Part shown: positions 33,093-42,039 of the stretch, piece after piece | How positions within the stretch are numbered: the stretch's first letter is position 1 | Layout of the letters: every line of letters begins with the position of its first letter | From: Chryseobacterium balustinum | GTDB lineage: Bacteria; Bacteroidota; Bacteroidia; Flavobacteriales; Weeksellaceae | Reading direction: 5' to 3' | Assembly (NCBI RefSeq): GCF_900168205.1 | Contig: NZ_FUZE01000008.1 | Coordinates: 1 to 64,000 of the forward strand | DNA length: 64,000 nucleotides | Notes under the pieces: model-generated | Told to the model about the DNA's origin: nothing | The model's database searches: none | Seen by the model: the letters and a program-made list of their open reading frames with translations, nothing else | Made by a program: the position numbers and the translations under genes

Positions 33093-35663
33093 TTAATTTT
33101 TTATAATCTTTTTCATTGCTTTTTTTTCTCCATCTATAATTTCTAAGAAATAAAGTCCATTTGGAAGAGTATTCAGATTATTAAGTTCATAATTATCTCC
33201 ATTCTTCTTGATTCCTTTTTGTAATACAATTTGTCCTGAAGTATTATATAAAATAATTTTAATCTGATTCTGGAGTAAAGAAGATTTTATTGCTATTTTA
33301 TCTGAGAAAGGGTTGGGATAAACTTCCAAAGAATTATTCAAATTATTTTCATTAGTTGCTAAAATACCAACAGTTATTGGAAACTCTGTAAAAGTAGAAT
33401 ATCCACATTCATTAAGTTTACGTGCTTTTAATATATGTGGACCATTAGAATTCCAAGTTATTTTGATTTTGTAAAATTTAGTGTTAGGATCAAAACTTAT
33501 TGTTCCCCCTGAACTGAGTGACCATTCTGTATCGGAGAAGAAGTTTAAAGGAATAAAATATTCTTCAGTTGAGTTTATTGAAGGGTTGCTATTTCCAAAA
33601 ATTTTAGGAACATCAAATTGTATATCCTTTAGGCGTTCTATAGAATTATCTTGATTGTAAACTAAAATATCATTGTTATTAGAATTTAAAAGAACATTTT
33701 CTCCACAAACAAGACAAAAACGATCAGTCCAAGTTTGTCCAAAATCTTTTGAATAAGTAAAATTATATTGATCCGGATAATACCAGAAATTGTCTCTTAT
33801 TATCTTTAATCTTTCTGAATATACAGGAGAATTCGGTAGAGTTCCTGTATAATCGGAATATGTATTATTTCCTAAATTTATTTTATAATATTTATTTCCA
33901 CCTACAGATACAATCGCATAATTTGATCCAAAAACGGTATAGCTTCCGATGTATCCCATATCGTTGCCATTATTATCAGGAATATTTATAATGTTCTGCC
34001 AAGTTGCTCCTTGATTAGTAGTTTTATACAAAAAATAGTCATAATCCGTAGGCCAGTTACTTTTTCTTCCCCAAGCATAGATCTCGTTTGGCGTTTTATA
34101 TTCTATTCCATAAAACGTTCCATCTGTTATTGTAGGAGCAGCTACTGTTTTCCAAGTTTGCCCTTTATTGGTACTCAAGAAAATTGTATTATTATAATTT
34201 TTTATATATAATATGTTCTCTTCAGGTTGAAAAATATTTTGAGACTGAATAAAACTTGGCGTAAGATTAATATTGGAAGTTACCCAGTTTTGGCCCCCAT
34301 CATTTGACTCCGTAAGATAATATGTTGGGTTAGTCTGTGTGTTATTTACAATTAAAGTTTTTGAATTGAAATAGCTTAAATAATTATTTTTATTTCTCAA
34401 TACAGTCGAAAAATTTATCCAACTTGTATTGGGATTTGTTTGTTCCCTTGCAACCTGTTTCCATGAAATTCCATTATCCAATGATTTGTAAATAGTATAT
34501 CTTTTAGTGTCAAAGCTATTCATATTTTCATAACGGCTCATTAGTAGAGTATTTCCGTCATTTTCTATTCTGAATGCATTTCCCCAACTAGTGTTTTCAT
34601 CATTTGCAAATTCTGATATTGTCTGCCAGTTATTGCCCGAATCATTGGTTTTCAATATTCTTTTTCCTAAACCGGGAGTTCCTGTGCCATAAAAACTTAA
34701 ATAAATATTCTGTCCATCTTTAGTATAAATATTAGCTAAATAAGGAAAACTTCCAATAGGTTTTAACGAGATTGAATGGGTTTCGGTATTATATTTTATT
34801 AATTGTCCGTTTTGTGTCGAAATAAATTCATTTCCAAGCATTACAAACTCTCCGTACACATTAATGCTAATATTATTTGTATACTGCAAATCTGTATTAA
34901 GAGCCCATGTAGTACCATTATCGGACGATGTGTATATTTTAGATCCTACTGTATAATCACTTGTAGATAAATATAATTTATTATTTTGAGTTTTTTCAAC
35001 ATTCATGATAAGTCCACTGTTATAGAACTCATTATTGTTAGTTAGTTTTACCCATGTAATTCCACCATTTGTAGTTCTGTAAAGATCATATTTTCTCCAC
35101 ATGAACCCTTCATTTTCATTGAAGAATTTTATATTCATCTTTACATATTCATAAGGATAATTAAAAGAATCTTGTACATTATTTATATTGGAAGGTAATT
35201 TTATCCACTTATTACCACCATCTGTTGTTTTGTAAATGAAAATCTCGTTTACAGCTTCATTAGTACCAACAATATATCCTGTATTATCATTTATGAAATC
35301 AACTGAAGTAATGAATTCTCTTCCATCATTTCTTAAAGATTGATATTCCCAAGAGGCCCCTTTATTGTTAGTTTTTAGAATCCTTCCATTATGCCCCACT
35401 ATAATTGCAGAATTACTGTTTATTATATCAGTATCCATTAGTGGGGTAATTAATGTAGAATAATCAGGAAGATCAAATAAATTCCAAGAGCTGCCTCCAT
35501 TGGTTGTTGTTAATAATGTACTTCCTCCGAAACAATACCCATTCTGATCATCAAAAAATCGAATTTTACGTATGTTCTCGGTAAATCTTTGAGTGTACTG
35601 CCCGCATTGAGATTGAAAGAGAGAATAGAATAAGAACAAAAAGAATAGAATTTTTTTTTTCAT
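33093..35663 (-). CDS. Secreted T9SS type A protein with YCF48/BNR-like propeller repeats
   Basis: An 856-residue exported protein. The start at 35663 (MKKKILFFLFLFYSLFQSQC) gives a clean signal peptide; an in-frame ATG at 35693 would lie upstream of the likely promoter. Many repeats of the form TTNGGSSWNLF, TTDGGNKWIKL, SNDGGQNWV and TTNQGATWQNI mark a photosystem-II-assembly-factor-like (BNR/sialidase-type) beta propeller. The last 80 residues, with LEVYPNPFSDKIAI, IILYNTSGQIV and LPNGLYFLEI, are a type A T9SS sorting domain for outer-membrane export. Ligand or role unknown. Confidence 0.88.
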   Translation of the reverse strand: MKKKILFFLFLFYSLFQSQCGQYTQRFTENIRKIRFFDDQNGYCFGGSTLLTTTNGGSSWNLFDLPDYSTLITPLMDTDIINSNSAIIVGHNGRILKTNNKGASWEYQSLRNDGREFITSVDFINDNTGYIVGTNEAVNEIFIYKTTDGGNKWIKLPSNINNVQDSFNYPYEYVKMNIKFFNENEGFMWRKYDLYRTTNGGITWVKLTNNNEFYNSGLIMNVEKTQNNKLYLSTSDYTVGSKIYTSSDNGTTWALNTDLQYTNNISINVYGEFVMLGNEFISTQNGQLIKYNTETHSISLKPIGSFPYLANIYTKDGQNIYLSFYGTGTPGLGKRILKTNDSGNNWQTISEFANDENTSWGNAFRIENDGNTLLMSRYENMNSFDTKRYTIYKSLDNGISWKQVAREQTNPNTSWINFSTVLRNKNNYLSYFNSKTLIVNNTQTNPTYYLTESNDGGQNWVTSNINLTPSFIQSQNIFQPEENILYIKNYNNTIFLSTNKGQTWKTVAAPTITDGTFYGIEYKTPNEIYAWGRKSNWPTDYDYFLYKTTNQGATWQNIINIPDNNGNDMGYIGSYTVFGSNYAIVSVGGNKYYKINLGNNTYSDYTGTLPNSPVYSERLKIIRDNFWYYPDQYNFTYSKDFGQTWTDRFCLVCGENVLLNSNNNDILVYNQDNSIERLKDIQFDVPKIFGNSNPSINSTEEYFIPLNFFSDTEWSLSSGGTISFDPNTKFYKIKITWNSNGPHILKARKLNECGYSTFTEFPITVGILATNENNLNNSLEVYPNPFSDKIAIKSSLLQNQIKIILYNTSGQIVLQKGIKKNGDNYELNNLNTLPNGLYFLEIIDGEKKAMKKIIKN

Positions 35664-35680
35664 GTTTTTTTTTAATTGAG

Positions 35681-35688
35681 CAAATATA
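35681..35688 (-). promoter_or_regulatory. -7 element of the T9SS protein gene
   Basis: On the minus strand TATATTTG, a TAnnTTTG match. Transcription would start near 35674, eleven bases before the ATG at 35663. It sits back-to-back, 4 bases from the -7 element of the cca gene. Confidence 0.5.
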
Positions 35689-35692
35689 ACCA

Positions 35693-35700
35693 TATTTTTG
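35693..35700 (+). promoter_or_regulatory. -7 element of the tRNA nucleotidyltransferase gene
   Basis: TATTTTTG matches TAnnTTTG. Transcription near 35707 favours the ATG at 35726 over 35711, which would leave only about 4 leader bases. Confidence 0.5.
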
Positions 35701-35725
35701 CTGCTTATTAATGGAACTTTATAGA

Positions 35726-37147
35726 ATGGAGATCAACCTCAATCAAAATAAAAATTTAAAACTTCTCAAAATTATTTCTGAAGTGGCGGCGGCAAACAAT
35801 CAGTCGGTGTACATCGTTGGTGGTTTTGTGCGTGATCTTTTAATGAAAAGAAAAGCGTCTACCGATATTGATTTTGTGACCGAACAAAGCGGAATTGAGC
35901 TTGCCCAAAATGTAGGAAAAGAAATTGATCCTAAAATGAAAGTTTCAGTTTTTAAAACCTACGGAACGGCGATGATCAGATACAAAGACCTTGAATTGGA
36001 GTTTGTAGGAGCAAGAAAGGAAAGCTATACTGAAGACAGCCGTAAACCCGAAGTGGAAGGCGGAACGATTGAAGATGATCAGAAAAGAAGAGATTTTACC
36101 ATCAACGCAATGGCGATTTCTTTAAATAAAGATAATTTTGGAGAATTAATAGATCCTTTTGATGGAATTGGTGATCTAGGAAAAGAAATTCTAAGAACAC
36201 CTTTAGAACCCGCTCAAACGTATTCTGATGATCCTTTGAGAATGATGAGAGCGGTACGCTTTGCCTCGACTTTAAATTTTGCGATTGAAGAAAATTCTTT
36301 AAATGCAATAAAGCAGGAGGCAGAAAGAATCAAGATTGTTTCTATGGAAAGAATCATGGTTGAGTTTAATAAAATCATGTTGTCAAAGAAACCATCAATT
36401 GGTTTAAAATTAATGGAAGAAACAGGCTTAATGAAGCTTATTATTCCCGAATTGATCGACCTGAAAGGCGTAGAAGAAGTAGAAGGGCAGACTCATAAAG
36501 ATAATTTTTACCATACTTTGGAAGTGGTTGATAATATTTCTGAAAACACAGACAATCTATGGCTTCGCTGGGCTGCTTTGCTTCACGATATCGGAAAAGC
36601 TCCCACAAAAAAATTCGTTGAAGGAACAGGCTGGACTTTTCATGGGCATGAGTTTTTAGGCTCGAAAATGGTGAAAACACTTTTCCAAAAATTAAAATTA
36701 CCATTGAACGCTGATATGAAGTATGTTCAGAAAATGGTAAAACTTTCATCTCGTCCCATTGCCCTGATTACTGATGATACTTCAGATGCGGCATTGAGAA
36801 GACTGCTGTTTGATGCAGGAGAAGATTTGGAAGATTTATTTACACTTTGTAAAGCAGATATCACGACCAAAAATTCTAGAAAGCAGGAGAGATTTAAAAA
36901 AAATTTCCAATATGTTGCGGTAAAAATAAAAGAAGTGGAAGAAAAAGATCAGGTAAGAAATTTTCAACCACCTATTACAGGAGAAGAAATTATGACGATG
37001 TTTGATCTGAAGCCAGGCCGTGAAATCGGAATTTTAAAGGAAAAAGTAAAAGAAGCAATTTTGGAAGGCGAAATTGGAAATAATCATGAAGAAGCAAAAA
37101 GATTTGTAATTGCAGAAGCAGAGAAACTAGGATTAACACTTGTTTAA
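35726..37147 (+). CDS. CCA tRNA nucleotidyltransferase / poly(A) polymerase family with HD domain
   Basis: About 473 residues from the ATG at 35726, preferred over 35711 because of the -7 element; positions here count from 35711. The nucleotidyltransferase head has YIVGGFVRDLL (GG at 37-38) and TDIDFV (catalytic Asp52/Asp54), followed by RRDFTINAMAI and the RNA-binding ARFxxxL-type block DPLRMMRAVRFAS. An HD domain follows (WAALLHDIGKAPTKKF, His292-Asp293). This fits the CCA-adding enzymes with an HD phosphohydrolase domain that mature tRNA 3' ends; CCA addition versus A addition cannot be split by eye. Its end overlaps a small membrane gene. Confidence 0.88.
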   Translation: MEINLNQNKNLKLLKIISEVAAANNQSVYIVGGFVRDLLMKRKASTDIDFVTEQSGIELAQNVGKEIDPKMKVSVFKTYGTAMIRYKDLELEFVGARKESYTEDSRKPEVEGGTIEDDQKRRDFTINAMAISLNKDNFGELIDPFDGIGDLGKEILRTPLEPAQTYSDDPLRMMRAVRFASTLNFAIEENSLNAIKQEAERIKIVSMERIMVEFNKIMLSKKPSIGLKLMEETGLMKLIIPELIDLKGVEEVEGQTHKDNFYHTLEVVDNISENTDNLWLRWAALLHDIGKAPTKKFVEGTGWTFHGHEFLGSKMVKTLFQKLKLPLNADMKYVQKMVKLSSRPIALITDDTSDAALRRLLFDAGEDLEDLFTLCKADITTKNSRKQERFKKNFQYVAVKIKEVEEKDQVRNFQPPITGEEIMTMFDLKPGREIGILKEKVKEAILEGEIGNNHEEAKRFVIAEAEKLGLTLV

Positions 37148-37148
37148 A

Positions 37149-37442
37149 ATGTTTTTTGGAACATTTGATTATATCATTTTAACGCTTATTTTCATCTTCA
37201 ATCTTGGAATTTGGAAATATAAAATAATTAGGAAACGCAATTGGATTTTATATCTGATTGCGTTTTTCTTATTGGGATTTATCATTCCATTCTTTTCAAT
37301 GGGATTTGAAATTAATAAGGCTACTGAAAATGAACCTGTTATTGATAATTTTACACTTTTATATACTTATTTTAGGTTTCCTATTTGGTGGTTTATTAGT
37401 GCGATAGAAGTTTTTATTCTCAGAAAAATTACCAAAAAATAA
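37149..37442 (+). CDS. Small uncharacterised membrane protein
   Basis: A 97-residue protein with three hydrophobic segments: FFGTFDYIILTLIFIFNLGI, WILYLIAFFLLGFIIPFF and RFPIWWFISAIEVFIL. The start is the ATG at 37149, just past the cca stop (TAA at 37145-37147); a TTG at 37140 would overlap it. No family recognised; the tight spacing suggests co-transcription with cca. Confidence 0.6.
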   Translation: MFFGTFDYIILTLIFIFNLGIWKYKIIRKRNWILYLIAFFLLGFIIPFFSMGFEINKATENEPVIDNFTLLYTYFRFPIWWFISAIEVFILRKITKK

Positions 37443-37504
37443 AGTGATAATATAATCTTAAAATTATGTTAAAGAAATCTTAAATTTTGCACGAAATTTG
37501 TTAT

Positions 37505-37512
37505 TACATTTG
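37505..37512 (+). promoter_or_regulatory. Candidate -7 element before the secreted pair
   Basis: TACATTTG matches TAnnTTTG. A TTG at 37487-37489 is only 15 bases upstream, slightly short. Transcription near 37519 precedes the GTG at 37559. Confidence 0.4.
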
Positions 37513-37558
37513 TTGGAAATTTCAAGTTCAATTTCGTTTAATATTTAAAATTTTATTG

Positions 37559-38596
37559 GTGAAAAAAATCATTTTCTTTCTTCCGTTTCTTTTTCTGGTA
37601 TTTTCTTGTGAGCACAAAGTAGAAAAAGTAGAAAAAGCATTTTATTACTGGAAATCTGATAATTATCCTTCAGATAAAGAAAAACAAATTCTGGATAATC
37701 AGAATATTCAGAAAATTTTTGTGAAATTTTTTGAAGCGGATTACAGTGATGCGATGGGTAATTTTCCTATTTCTAAAACAAGTTTTTCTTTAAATTCTTA
37801 TTGTAATGAGGATCAACCCAATCCTTATCAAATTATTCCCACAGTTTATATTAAAAATATAGTTTTTCAAAAAAGTAGCGAGAAAGATCTTGATAAATTA
37901 GCAGATAATGTCAACTTTTTAATCAATAAATACACCAACGAAAAATTAGATTCTTTAAAGATAGCAGAAATACAAATCGATTGTGATTGGACGGCTTCTA
38001 CAAAAGAAAATTATTTTTATTTCCTTAAAAAATTAAAGCCGATTTCTCAAAAGGAAATTTCTGTCACATTGAGATTGTACCCTTATAAATATCCCGATAA
38101 AATGGGAGTTCCGCCAGTTGATAAAGTAACTTTAATGTGTTATAATCTCATTAATCCGTTGGCTGATCAATCCAAAAATTCAATTCTTGACCTCAAAGAA
38201 CTGGAAAGTTATCTGAATACAAGGAAAAAATATCCGTTGCATATGGATATTGCACTTCCGGTATATTCGTGGATGCAGGTGTATCAAAATAATCAGTTTA
38301 CGAATGTTTTGTATGATGTGAAAGATATTAAACCTCATCTAAAAGAGATAAAACCACTTTGGTACGAGGTACAGAAAGACACTGTGATTAATTACGAAAC
38401 CTATCTGAGAGTGGGCGACAAGATAAAATACGAGGAAATAACGGCAGATAAAATAAATAAAGCCATTGCATTGATCAAGAAAAATATAAAGCTTGATAAA
38501 GAAATTACCGTAACGCTTTTTCACCTAGACGAAAACCAGCTTAATAATTATACCGATGAAGAAATTAGTCATTTTTACAGCGATTTTACTAAGTAA
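37559..38596 (+). CDS. Uncharacterised lipoprotein with TIM-barrel-like (GH18/DUF3142-like) features
   Basis: A 345-residue protein from a GTG start at 37559: VKKIIFFLPFLFLVFSC, lipidated Cys17. Upstream TTG at 37487 would put 24 odd residues before the signal and overlap the promoter. AFYYWKSDN opens the mature protein, AEIQIDCDWTASTKENYFYF resembles the acidic strand of GH18-like barrels, and VTLMCYNLINP and MDIALPVYSWMQVY look like later barrel strands. Only a distant resemblance to DUF3142-type proteins; no enzyme activity should be assumed. The last 41 bases overlap the next gene. Confidence 0.65.
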   Translation: MKKIIFFLPFLFLVFSCEHKVEKVEKAFYYWKSDNYPSDKEKQILDNQNIQKIFVKFFEADYSDAMGNFPISKTSFSLNSYCNEDQPNPYQIIPTVYIKNIVFQKSSEKDLDKLADNVNFLINKYTNEKLDSLKIAEIQIDCDWTASTKENYFYFLKKLKPISQKEISVTLRLYPYKYPDKMGVPPVDKVTLMCYNLINPLADQSKNSILDLKELESYLNTRKKYPLHMDIALPVYSWMQVYQNNQFTNVLYDVKDIKPHLKEIKPLWYEVQKDTVINYETYLRVGDKIKYEEITADKINKAIALIKKNIKLDKEITVTLFHLDENQLNNYTDEEISHFYSDFTK

Positions 38597-40904
38597 TGCT
38601 TTTTACGCGTGCGGTTTTTATCCTTATGGAGAAGATGTACGGTTTTATTTTCTGAATCCTAATAACTTTTCTTTTCAGGCTTATTCGTCGTTTTATTATT
38701 CGTCATTAAGTTTCGGACAAAGTTCTGATGTTACCATTTCTAATCAGGATAATGAAAAATTATGGAGAGAATATTGTAATAATAATCAGGTTCTTCTTAC
38801 AGATATTTCTTCCGTTTTAGAAGAGTATAGTTTCTCTGATATTCATGAAAATTCTATGAATCCGTTTCTTCGTTATTTGTATTCTAAAAAAGATGTTGAA
38901 GCGATTAATTATTTGAAGTTTGCAAAGAACTGTGAATATTTTAATACTTGGCAGGATGATCCTTGGGAAAGAAATGATAGCGTTTCAACAGTAAAAAGAA
39001 ATGATTTATTTCAAAAAGCAGTTCTCTTTGCAGGAAAAGCTAAAAGTAACGAAATCAAAAAAAGATACGCTTTCTTGGCGCTTCGTCTGGCTTTTTACAA
39101 TAAGGATATGAAAAGTATTGAAAAAGTGTACAGTCAATATTTTTTTCCAAATAAGGCAAATGATGTAATTGATATTTGGGCATTGTATTTTAAAGCAATT
39201 TCTGAGAATAATCCTGCCTTAAAGAATCTTTATTTTGCGAAAGTTTTTGCTGCAAGCCCCGAAAAACGTTTTGTTTCATGGCAATATTTTTCATCAAAAG
39301 TTCCAGAAGCTGATGTTTTAAATTTAGCTAAAACCGGAAAAGAAAAAGCCAATGTTTTATTACTTTACGGCCTTTATAATCCAGATAAAAATTTGGAAAA
39401 TATTAAACAAATTTATGCAGAATATCCAAAATTTGACGGATTGAGTTTTTTGCTTTACCGCGAATTGGGAAAACTTGAAGATTGGGTTTTTACACCTTAT
39501 TATTCTCTTTTTTCTTCTAAAGAAGATCTTTGGGGTAATAACAATTTTGAAAATCAAAATATTCTTAAAATTTTAGAACGTTCTGAAATTGACAGACAAT
39601 ATGCAAAAGAAGTTTTGGAATTTATCGATTCGGTTGATTTATCAAAAGTTGAAAACCCAAATTTCTGGAAATATTCGAGAGCCGAGCTTTTATTAATGAC
39701 AAAAAACTATGCAGAAAGTTTAAAGCAGATTGTAGAATTGGAAAAAGTGCTGTCTTCTGAAGATGTATTGCGAAATAATGTAGAGCTTATAAAAGCTTTA
39801 AATCTTTTTGCGAATCAAGCATATGGAAATGCCAAAATTCCTGACGCTGCAAAAAATATTATTATTAAAAATAAAAACAACAAGCATTTTATTTTTGCTT
39901 TAGGAAGAGAGCTTGAGTATTTGGGCAATACTGATGATGCTGCAATTGTGTATGCTTCTTTAAATGATCCTTCTACGGAAAATAGGGACTATAATTTTGT
40001 GTATTACAAATCTTTAAAAAACTCTAACCAAACTTACGGTACTTATTATGATAATTATTTTGATTATTTAGATGCAGTTTATTCGCCTGAACAATTACAA
40101 AGCTTTATTGATAAAATTAAAAGTTTAAATAAAAATTCAGATTCATTTTATAGGAATTTTCATTTGCTTACTCAGCCAGAAATCGATGATTTGTATGATT
40201 TATTAGGTACAAAATATATCAGACAAAACAAATTGAATTTTGCATTGAATGCTTTTAATAAATTAGGTGAAAGCTATTTTGATGTGCAATATTCACTTTG
40301 GGAAAGAGATGGTAAAGACAGTTATTATTCATCCGGTAAAGTTTTTGATAAAAATCCTTTTTATCATTTAAAATATACTCCAGATTTTATTCCTGAAAAA
40401 GAACATTTTAGAATCAATAAAATTTCGGTTACCAAAAAGCTTATAGAATATCTTAATAGAGCCAATAATCCTAAAGAAAGAGACAGAGATTATTATTATT
40501 TCTTGGTAGCAAATTGTTATTATAATATGTCGCAATATGGAAATGCTTGGATGATGAGACGTTATTCTGTAAGCTCGGCAGGGAACTTTTCAATACATGA
40601 AGATAATCAGGAATTTAATACTGCTTCTCTTGCAAAATTCTATTACGGAAAGGCTTTAGAGAATGCTCAAACAGATCAATTCCGAGCTTTGTGCATAAGG
40701 ATGCAGGGAAGGTGTGAAAATTATAATTATGACTTTATTGGAGAGAATACTACAAATTATTCTTCTAAGGCTGAATATTACGAAGACAGAAGATTTAGGC
40801 AAAATAGATATTACCAGAATCTTAAAAATAAATATTCTGATGAATATGAAGATATGATGAGTGGTTGTGAATCTTTTAAAGCTTATTTTAAAGCAAGAAG
40901 ATAA
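38556..40904 (+). CDS. Large uncharacterised exported helical-repeat protein
   Basis: A 782-residue protein. Signal MKKLVIFTAILLSNAFYAC; Cys19 could be a lipid anchor but the box (FYAC) is weak. The mature part opens with GFYPYGEDVRFYFLNPNNF and then is mostly helical, with TPR-like hairpins (for example KIPDAAKNIII, HFIFALGRELEYLGNTDDAAIVYASL). No known domain. Its start overlaps the end of the upstream lipoprotein gene by 41 bases, so the two are almost certainly translated together and may act as a complex at the cell envelope. Confidence 0.7.
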   Translation: MKKLVIFTAILLSNAFYACGFYPYGEDVRFYFLNPNNFSFQAYSSFYYSSLSFGQSSDVTISNQDNEKLWREYCNNNQVLLTDISSVLEEYSFSDIHENSMNPFLRYLYSKKDVEAINYLKFAKNCEYFNTWQDDPWERNDSVSTVKRNDLFQKAVLFAGKAKSNEIKKRYAFLALRLAFYNKDMKSIEKVYSQYFFPNKANDVIDIWALYFKAISENNPALKNLYFAKVFAASPEKRFVSWQYFSSKVPEADVLNLAKTGKEKANVLLLYGLYNPDKNLENIKQIYAEYPKFDGLSFLLYRELGKLEDWVFTPYYSLFSSKEDLWGNNNFENQNILKILERSEIDRQYAKEVLEFIDSVDLSKVENPNFWKYSRAELLLMTKNYAESLKQIVELEKVLSSEDVLRNNVELIKALNLFANQAYGNAKIPDAAKNIIIKNKNNKHFIFALGRELEYLGNTDDAAIVYASLNDPSTENRDYNFVYYKSLKNSNQTYGTYYDNYFDYLDAVYSPEQLQSFIDKIKSLNKNSDSFYRNFHLLTQPEIDDLYDLLGTKYIRQNKLNFALNAFNKLGESYFDVQYSLWERDGKDSYYSSGKVFDKNPFYHLKYTPDFIPEKEHFRINKISVTKKLIEYLNRANNPKERDRDYYYFLVANCYYNMSQYGNAWMMRRYSVSSAGNFSIHEDNQEFNTASLAKFYYGKALENAQTDQFRALCIRMQGRCENYNYDFIGENTTNYSSKAEYYEDRRFRQNRYYQNLKNKYSDEYEDMMSGCESFKAYFKARR

Positions 40905-40915
40905 AATCATCAAAT

Positions 40916-40948
40916 AAAAAATGCGGGTTCAAAAGAACCCGCATTTTT
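40916..40948. terminator. Bidirectional terminator between the helical-repeat gene and btuG-like gene
   Basis: A stem of about 14 bp (AAAAATGCGGGTTC / GAACCCGCATTTTT) with an AAAA loop, A- and T-tracts on opposite sides, 12 bases after the plus-strand stop. Confidence 0.88.
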
Positions 40949-40968
40949 TATTTTTGAAAAATAAGAGA

Positions 40969-42027
40969 TTAATAATTTTTATAAACTCCGTTAGCTCCCT
41001 TTCCTGCTTTAAACTTGCTAATTGCAGTTCCTGCAGTAGTATAAACTGTGATTTCGCTTGCTTCTGTAAATCCTTTTACATCAACTGTGAAAATTCTTCC
41101 GTCTAATACCGAGAATCCGTAAAGTGTGAAATAGTCTCCTCCATCTACTGCTGTAATAAGAGGTGAAGTAGGAGCTGTTGTAGCATTCATCGCCATAGAA
41201 TAAATTTTATTCTTAGAGCTAAAATAGAATCTACCGCCATCAATTTGAAGATTCGTTCCTTTTTCAATTCCTGTCAAAGTTGTCGTTGTGATAACTCCTC
41301 CGGCCGCAGGAATTTGGTGAATATATGAATTAGAAGTTCCTTCAACAATTGCATAAACACTGTTGTTATAAGAAATAATTTTGTTGATATTATTTCCGTT
41401 TGGTACCTGAATCGGAGTAGGATCGATTGTATTATTACTCGTGTTAATCTTTGTAATTGTAGTTCCAGGATTAAAAGAATTGGTGTTTTGTACATAAATA
41501 TTTCCTCCCGCTTCTACAATTCCTTCAACCGTACTTGTTGCTGCAAAGTCAATTTTCTTTACAAAAGAGTTGTCAGATAATTTATAAACAGTTACAAATT
41601 TTCCTGCTCCAAATTGATCGTTAGTAACATAAAGATTTCCGTTTGCTACAGCCATATAACGAGGATTATTCACTTGTTCAGAAATTTCTCCAGTTTTTTT
41701 GAATGTTACTCGATCTACAACTTTAATTTTATTTGAACTATTCAAAAGAAGATAGGCTTTATTTCCGTTTAAAACCATTGTTTGAAGAACATCTCCCAGA
41801 TTTTCGTTATTATTTTTTGCTTTATAGATGTCATTCTGCGTTAAGCTTAAATCTTTTGTAATAAAAGTAACATCAGCATTGGGAGTTTGGAAATTACCTT
41901 CATTAGTAATAAAAAAACCATTGTTATACGTGATTTCCGGAATGATTTCCTCGTAGTCTGAAGTACAAGAAACCGAAAATAAAAGAACGAAACCGAAAAT
42001 AATCTGTAATAGTCTGTTTAATTTCAT
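40969..42027 (-). CDS. BtuG-like beta-propeller surface lipoprotein (YncE/DUF5074 type)
   Basis: A 352-residue lipoprotein: signal MKLNRLLQIIFGFVLLFSVSC, lipidated Cys21. The body repeats short blades (GNKAYLLLNSSNKIKVVD, NGNLYVTNDQFGAGKFVTVY, GGNIYVQNTNSF, NNSVYAIVEG), consistent with a seven-bladed propeller. It is the second gene behind a cobalamin riboswitch, 12 bases after a BtuB-type receptor. In Bacteroides the equivalent lipoprotein BtuG caps BtuB and binds B12 very tightly. I infer the same role here from fold and context; sequence identity to BtuG is not known. Confidence 0.78.
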   Translation of the reverse strand: MKLNRLLQIIFGFVLLFSVSCTSDYEEIIPEITYNNGFFITNEGNFQTPNADVTFITKDLSLTQNDIYKAKNNNENLGDVLQTMVLNGNKAYLLLNSSNKIKVVDRVTFKKTGEISEQVNNPRYMAVANGNLYVTNDQFGAGKFVTVYKLSDNSFVKKIDFAATSTVEGIVEAGGNIYVQNTNSFNPGTTITKINTSNNTIDPTPIQVPNGNNINKIISYNNSVYAIVEGTSNSYIHQIPAAGGVITTTTLTGIEKGTNLQIDGGRFYFSSKNKIYSMAMNATTAPTSPLITAVDGGDYFTLYGFSVLDGRIFTVDVKGFTEASEITVYTTAGTAISKFKAGKGANGVYKNY

Positions 42028-42039
42028 AATATAATATTG

